DNA from: Isoetes taiwanensis
Lineage: Eukaryota > Streptophyta > Lycopodiopsida > Isoetales > Isoetaceae
Assembly: GCA_021234155.1 (NCBI GenBank)
Contig: JAJEKV010000003.1
Coordinates: 16,354,386-16,418,385 of the forward strand
DNA length: 64,000 nucleotides
Direction of reading: 5' to 3'
Positions 57,716-64,000 of the stretch are shown piece after piece. Positions within the stretch are counted from its first letter, which is position 1. The number at the start of each line of letters is the position of its first letter. A program made the position numbers and the translations under genes. Below the pieces are notes generated by a model that saw nothing but the letters and a program-made list of their open reading frames with translations, was not told the DNA's origin and did no database searches.

Positions 57716-59100
57716 ATTGTAGAAAATCTCTAATAGGCTGCTGCCATCCTCCCTTGGCTGGATCTCCTTGAGTTACCTCTAAATGTGCCACTGCAAGTGA
57801 AGTGTCAGTAGTATCCAATTCATCTTCATGGTCAAAAAATATGTAAGGCAAGTAGAGGCTAGGATTTCGTGCCAAATGCAACTCCTTTACAGAAATATCA
57901 TAACTTTGCAATTTACAAGCCCATCTCTGGTTCTTTGGTTTATTAGTTGCCTTACCAAATAGCAAACCCATTGGGTTTTGCTTCGTGTAGACTTGGACTT
58001 GGCTTTTCAGAAGCAAATGTCCTTGTCTATTAATAAGAAACATGAGAGCAGCAACACTTTTTTCAATTCTGGTGTATCTTTCTTCAAGAGCAGACCATTG
58101 TTTGCTTGCAAAAACTATGGTATGCTTATCCTGCAAAATGGCTAAACCTATGGCCTTTTTAGTAACAATGATATAAACTTCAAATGACATGCTCAGATCT
58201 GGTTTTTTCAAAAGAGTAGCTTCACATATTGGATGAAATGAGAAAGTCAAAAGCCTCTTGGCATTCTGAAGTCCATGTGATAGGTATGTGCTTGCTTTCA
58301 GACTTAGAAAATTTACCTACCCTGGTCAACTTAGAAATGGGACTCAAGATATGAGCAAAATTTGGAATATACATTCTAAGGAAACTTGTCATACCAATAA
58401 AGCTCTTAACTTGCTTTAAATTCTTGGGGGGTGCTAGCTTTTTGAGGGCTTCAATCTTATCTTGAGCAACTTGAATACCTTGGTTGGATACTTCATGTCC
58501 TAAAAGCTGTCCTTTTGATGCAAAAAAGATGCACTTTTTTGGATTTAGATTAACTCCTGAACTCCTGCATAAAGAGCAAATTTTTGCAAGTAATTCCACG
58601 TGATTAGTAGAGTGAGAACCCAGACAAAGGTCATCTAGATACACCCTAAACTCTTCAGCAGACACGGTTTTGAAAATAGCATCCATTGCCCTTTGGAAAG
58701 TAGCTGGGGCATTCATTAGGTCAAATGGCATTCTTTTCATAGCATATGTACCCCAGGGAGTGATAAATGAAGTCTTTGGCTGATTCTCCTCTTTGATACT
58801 GATCTGATTAAACCCTGAAAAACCATCCAAAAATGAGTACATGTCTTTCCCTGCAACAACATATAGAATTTCCTCTAGAAAAGGCAAAGGATAACAATCT
58901 TTTATGGTGGCTTTGTTCAGGTCTCGATAATCTATACAGATTCTCAAAGCACCATTCTTTTTTTCCACTGGAACAATGCATGACACCCATTCAGGATTAA
59001 TAATCTCCACAATAACACCTGCATCCAACATCTTATGCAACTCATCTTTGATTAGATCTAAAAGTGAAGCATTGATCCTCCTTAACTTCTGGAAAACAGG
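57681..59100 (-). pseudogene. Element C: RT and dead RNase H
   Basis: RT frame 59040-58222: LRICIDYRDLNKATIKDCYPLP, MPFDLMNAPATFQRAMD (FGLM changed to FDLM), YLDD. The RNase H remnant at 58250-57681 reads VYIIVTKKA, VYTKQNP and SLYLPY: again without three catalytic aspartates. A frameshift near 58235 separates them; another near 59105 separates RT from the upstream frame. Confidence 0.87.
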
Positions 59101-59112
59101 TTTACACCCCTC

Positions 59113-60501
59113 CTAAATTTTAATTTCAAATTGACATACCTCTTCCTTGATACCAATGAGCTCAGAATAATCCCAAGCAAACACATCACTTCTTTCTTCA
59201 AAGAATTTGGTAATCTCTTCCTTGTTTTGTGTATCAAAGAGATCTCCCACAAAGAGAGTTCTTTGCTGGCCATGTTTATTAATAATAACTTCATTGGTTG
59301 CTTCTTCTTGTGATGCATTTATAACTAATATGGGGAAAAATTCCTTAGCCTCGTCCTCATCAAGATCTTCCTCTGGTATAGCTCCTTCTGATAAATAAGT
59401 CATTAAGGTATCTCTGCACAAAGCATCAGTTTCCCAATTCTGCTCCCTTGGGATATGAGTGATTTTCCAGGAAGTAAAACAAGCAAGCATTCCCATTACC
59501 TGGTTTCTCAGAGACTTCATGTCAGCATTCTTGGCCTGATATTCACCATTAACCTGTCTGCAAACCAATTGAGAGTCTCCATAAATGTGTATGATTGAAA
59601 TGTCCATAGCCTTAGCTTCTTGGAGACCTGCAATCAAAGCTTTATACTCTGCTACGTTGGAAGTTATCTGAGGAAAAATACTTCCTACTTTAGCCAAGAG
59701 TTTATTGGAAGTATCCTTTCGTATAGCTGCAGATGAAGCTACATTTAATTTCTTTGAAATCCCTCCATTAAACCATAAACACCCTTCTTTACCATTCTCA
59801 GAGGGTAGTGCACATTCCCTAATCAAGGGAATCAAATCAATTTTCTTTGTGCTAGGGGTTGCTAAACTATAAGATCCTACAGGCTCTTCTATAAGCATTT
59901 CTTTAATAAAGTGTACCTCTTCCTTGAAGCCATAAGAACCATCCTGGTTGTAGATTGTGGCCACTTGGGTACCATTTGAAATGGTGCACCTCCCTTCAGA
60001 CCAGATTGGCCTAGCATCAACTGTGGCCATCCACCTTCTTCCTAGCAAGAGATCATATATATCTGCATCTTCTCCCAAATCCTCAAAAGCAACAACAACA
60101 AAGTTGGCAGCTACAACAATGCCTTCAGTATTAACAGGAACTTTGGTCACAATACCAACTGGTGCTATTTTAGCATTAGAAAAGGATTTTAACAAAACAG
60201 ATGATCTTTTATCTATCTCGAGGCCACATTTTTTCATAACATGATAAGGCATAATATTTAAGGGTGATCCACCATCTAGCAACACATTAGAAAAGGAGTA
60301 CCCTCCTAGAGTAGCTGAACACATAAATGCACCTGGATCTTCCTCATTTTGAGCCAAAATAAGATTAGTAGCATTTGCAATGCCTACACAAGCCACTGCC
60401 TCACTAAAGGTAGTTTGTTGCAATAATTTTTTCCTATATCTAGGTGCAATCTTTAACAAAGTAAATAAATCCACACTTACTTTAGAATTTTTTAATAACA
60501 C
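59113..60501 (-). pseudogene. Element C: protease, RNase H, spacer
   Basis: 462-aa open frame, the longest uninterrupted protease to RNase H unit here. Protease: VLLDGGSPLNIMPYH and YDLLLGRRWMATVDA. RNase H: the first acid is replaced (WFNGGIS, codon at 59767-59769), while E (VAEYKALIAGL), D (IYGDSQL) and D (ETDALCR) remain. It ends with the spacer LFVGDLF and FFEERSDVFAWDYSEL before RT. This proves the order protease, RNase H, RT in one frame. Confidence 0.88.
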
Positions 60502-60503
60502 AT

Positions 60504-61775
60504 CTAATTCATCAAGATCTTGACTCTCTTACCATACTTTTGTTGAGGGGGTGGAGCTATTTCTTGGGGAGGAACTTCTATAACAGAAGGTGGTGACAAT
60601 GTTGACCTCCTTGAATGCTCTGGAACAAGTTTATTAGGTTCAGCAGGTCTATGGACCTCTCCCATGCTTCTGGTTTGTACCACCATTACTTCCTCAGTCT
60701 TTGGCATTTCTGTAGCCTGCACAAACCTTATAGAACTAGTAGATTCAGCAAACCTTACATGGGGAGGCAACCTTACACCTAAGGTCAGTATGACCAATCT
60801 CCTTGCAAAAAGCACAAACTAGACATTCTCTACCAAAATGACCCTTCTTTTTACATTTAGGACATATTTGTCAATAGCAAATGTCAGCTGGATGTGAAGT
60901 TCTATTGCAATGAATACATTCAGGATAAGTTCTACCTGCCCTGCTTGCTTTGAGCTCCACAAGTTGTTTGTTCACTTCTGCTAAAGCTTCAGTTACCTTT
61001 GTCAAGTCTGCTTTAACCTCTGAAATTTGAGAATCAGCCTCTTCATCTTTGGTTTTTTTCTTTTCTTTATGCACAACATAGATAGGAACAGAATGGTGAG
61101 GATAGAAAGCATTTTGGTGCGGATAGAAAGCATTTTGGTCAACTCAGTTGTCTTGGCAAAGGCTTTGTAAATGGAATCAAAACCCTCTACAGCTTGAATC
61201 TTGATAAGTTTTCTTTGAATTTCTGGTCTAGAAGATAGGCCTTTGATAAAGGAGGATACCAAAAAAAGCGTGGGGATGGTAACTTGGCCCTTCTGACATC
61301 TATTCATGAAAGTGCTGAACCTTTCCTTGTATTGACTAACACTTTCACCTGCATAAATAGAGAAATTTTGCAATTCATTAACAAGATCATTGGGAGCAGC
61401 AAGTTTTCCAAACCTGTCTAAAAACTTGGTGACAAGATCATCCCAGGAAGTGGTTCCTATGAGTTTCTCATAAGTCAGCCAAGCACCAGCTTCACTCTCC
61501 TCTTTAAAACACTTTTCAAATTGTGCGAACTTGCATCCTTTTTTAAAGCGATAATCTCTGTAGTAATCTTCAAAGATCCTTAGAAAGATATTAGCACTCA
61601 TACTGGAATCAAAAGTAGGCAATGGAGTAGGCACATTCAATTCAAACTGGTAAGGCATACTCTGAAGTAATCCAGTTGAAAAACTTGGGGGAAGAGATCT
61701 ATCTCTGCAGGGTTCTGAAGCTTCTTGGTCTTCCATTGGTTCTTGCTCTGCTGGAAATTTCTGTTTTAAAGCCAT
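60504..61775 (-). pseudogene. Element C: gag
   Basis: Starts at 61775 with MALKQKFPAEQEP; capsid region open to 61002. A tandem duplication of about 20 bp near 61098-61140 (GATAGAAAGCATTTTGG twice) repeats part of the linker and helps shift the frame. Zinc-knuckle pieces continue at 61074-60871 (CIHCNRTSHPADIC) and, frameshifted, to about 60800. The tail at 60815-60504 reads VQTRSMGEV and APPPQQKYGKR. Confidence 0.85.
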
Positions 61776-61797
61776 GAGTTCTCAAGATCCAGGTAGG

Positions 61798-61815
61798 ATC
61801 TCGGTAGGACCTCCA
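61798..61815 (-). promoter_or_regulatory. Primer binding site of C
   Basis: TGGAGGTCCTACCGAGAT on the minus strand, 3 nt from the LTR end; identical to that of B although C is family A in LTR and coding sequence. Confidence 0.85.
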
Positions 61816-61818
61816 AAA

Positions 61819-63746
61819 TGTTGACCCTCAACCTGGCTTCAAAGGGCAACCACAATAAGCCAACTTGAGTATAAACCCAAATTGGGGTTAGGACCTCCAG
61901 ATCACTTAAGGTGATCAGTTTATGGAAGATAAATCAAACAAAAGAACCAAAAACTCAAGGTTTCCATACCTTTCCCATTTATAGAAAATGGAACCTTGAC
62001 TCAAATTGGTGTAGCAGTCGATAGTGAATTGAATCTTTGGGTCAGATGACTTAGGCTGGCACAAAAAAGTTGCAGAAAGCTAGTGGTGAAATCCCTGACC
62101 AAGTCAGATCATTAACCTGAGAGATATTCAAGCTTAAAGTGGGGTCAAAATTAGTCAATGGCAGTCAAACTGTAAAACAGTGATCAGGAAAATGGAACTC
62201 GAGTTTCTGAACACTTTTATGGAAATTTTCAAAGCAAATATGTTACAAGGGTATCCTGGAGTGTGGCCATGAGGTCAGATCCTCATTTGGATGCTCATAG
62301 GTATTTTTGCATTCGGATTTTGCAAAATACAGTCAAGAACAGTCAAAATAGAATGCCAATTTTTCTAACTCGAGTTGTAAATGGATTTTTTTGGTTTTTT
62401 CAAAGCATGTGGGTCTCAGATGTCTCAGGGATTGAGGGCAACTGGACCAAAAGCAACTAAGAGCATAGGGGAATTTTTTGTAAGTTGTTTTGAAAGACAA
62501 AACTGTCAAAAATCATATCAGAGATAATTTCTTCAACTTGGCATCAAATTTTCATTGACATGGAGGTAAATCAATCATAATAATAATGAATAATGGTACT
62601 TCAGTACTTCAAATGTAAGGAAATATCAACTTCAGGTCATCAAATAATTTTAAAAGATAAATTCAACCAAATCTCTTTGGATCTGATCGGGGAGTACTCA
62701 GAGTCTTCAAAAATCCTTCAAGTCATGCTTAGCAATGATCACGGTAAGATTTAAGCGCTTCTGGGCCTTCAGAAAAGTTCTTTTGTCGAATCCCCTGTAT
62801 ATAGCTTAGTTTTCAAATGTTTTCTTGATCTTAGCCTTGATTTATGGGTTCATTAGATTTTTAGAGGGCGGGAAGGTGAGAATAGGTAAGTTTCGAGAGC
62901 TATGGAGCCAAATCCGGCATGATTCGAGCTAGAAACAGAATTTTAGGGTTCTCGGCTGTATTTTCTCTGAAAATGGCGCGATACGATTCTGTATTTTGGC
63001 ATGTATATTCCCAGAATATGCCGTATTTTTGATAAACTGGAATTACTCGAGCATGGTTTTGAAGTTCTCTTTAAAATAAACAAAGGATTTTTGAAGCATT
63101 TTAAGTCCATATGGACTTCACACCCTTAGGAGAGAATCATAAGATATTCTTAGAGCATTTTTAGGCTTCGGGGTAGGAATATACCATAGGAGCAAGTGTA
63201 GGCATTAGAATCCATAGGAAATGGCAAATGTAGGCATAAGAGCTCATGGGAAATTGGAAGAACTATGGAGCAATGGTGAGGAAAAAGGGGTGGGGTTAAG
63301 GATTTTGGCAAGGAGGAGGAAAAATGATGGAGTCCATGATGATATTTTATGGCCATGATAATGTAGGCTCCAATGGTTAAGTAAAGGGGTAAATGGAAAT
63401 AAGGTTTAAGTATGGAAATGAGTGAGGGGAGAAGGCAAGATTTTGAGCCATGTATGCAGGGGTCTTCCAAACTCTATATCTTCCAAACTTCAAAGAAATG
63501 TCTTCCAAACTTCATAACCCAGATTCTTCTAGGGAATATTCTTGACTAAGCATTTGATCTCAATTAAAATACCTCTTGTGAACTTTTTAACTTGAGTACT
63601 TGTTGACTTGAAAAGTAAGCATCTCTTGGACCTCCACATCAACATTGACTACCAAGTCTTCCAATCTTTGACCTAGTCTTCCAAAGTAATTTGACCTAGT
63701 TTAAATGCATAGACCATAATTAGCATGTTGCCCTTTGGGGGCAACA
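61819..63746 (-). repeat. 5' LTR of C (family A, subtype 2)
   Basis: 1928 bp. On the minus strand it starts TGTTGCCC...GGGCAACA at 63746 and ends GGGTCAACA at 61819. U5 hairpin at 61900-61916 and primer look-alike TGGAGGTCCTAACC at 61886-61899. It lies next to RT codons of another + element. Confidence 0.92.
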
Positions 63747-64000
63747 TTAAGGATCTGCATAGACTATAGGGACCTCAATAAAGCTACTATTAAAGACTGT
63801 TATCCTCTACCCTTTTTAGATGAAATTTTATATGTTGTGGCAGAAAAAGAGATGTGCTCATTTTTGGATGGGTTTTCGGGTTTCAACCAGATTAGCATCA
63901 AAGAGGATGATCAGCCAAAGACTTCTTTCATCACCCCTTGGGGTACTTATGCTATGAGAAGAATGTCTTTTGGCCTGATGAATGCACCAGCCACTTTTCA
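63747..64000 (+). pseudogene. RT fragment of a further + element (runs off window)
   Basis: Reads IDYRDLNKATIKDCYPLPFL, FLDGFSGFNQISIKEDDQP and FGLMNAPATF, open to the window edge as far as seen. It was split by insertion of C; the upstream half is not in the window. Confidence 0.85.

Overview
The window is plant nuclear DNA, probably from a vascular plant with a large genome; I cannot name the species, though a gymnosperm or fern would fit. The evidence is one intron-containing plant clathrin light chain gene (exons 34028-34494, 34568-34721, 35132-35467) surrounded by nested Ty3/gypsy (Metaviridae) LTR retrotransposons, with a broken PIF/Harbinger transposase, a poly(A) retroelement tail and several foldback elements. 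No prokaryotic gene, CRISPR array, rRNA or tRNA gene was recognised.

Left third, 1-19839: an old + strand element (H1) runs through the region. Its gag was hit by a minus-strand element (D, 1-2445). Its protease was hit by an LTR (A1, 2966-3574 and 12489-13536). That LTR was in turn hit by a complete + element (A2, 3575-12488, target duplication CCTTG). H1 resumes at about 13537 with the end of protease, an RNase H, RT, integrase and its 3' LTR (17919-19839). From 19840 to 23667 lie LTR and integrase scraps, 2 kb that I cannot assign, and a GC-richer block that may be an unrelated LTR.

Middle, 23668-44858: a + element (E2) is cut off by a minus-strand LTR (27802-29743). Rearranged pol scraps with a 57-bp minisatellite follow. 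Then comes the gene island: a foldback element, the clathrin light chain gene, a Harbinger transposase pseudogene split by a LINE-like insertion, and another foldback. After that sit a degenerate LTR-like block and a 3' fragment with an LTR (42432-44858).

Right third, 44859-64000: a minus-strand element (C, 44859-45165 plus 56503-63746) inserted into the RT of another + element (63747-64000). C's integrase was hit by a complete + element of a second family (B, 45166-56502, target duplication CATGC).

Both families (A, with LTRs near 1.9 kb, and B, with LTRs near 2.6 kb) share an unusual plan: gag with three CCHC zinc knuckles, then an aspartic protease (DGGS), then an RNase H with all four acidic residues, then RT (YLDD), then an RNase H remnant that has lost three of its four catalytic acids, then a DD35E integrase. 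The working RNase H lies upstream of RT and the ancestral one is dead. Each LTR can fold on itself at both ends with compensated sequence changes. A hairpin followed by a copy of the primer binding site lies in U5, and no polypurine tract abuts the 3' LTR. These family-level signals are the most novel content. All retroelement coding regions are broken by stops or frameshifts.
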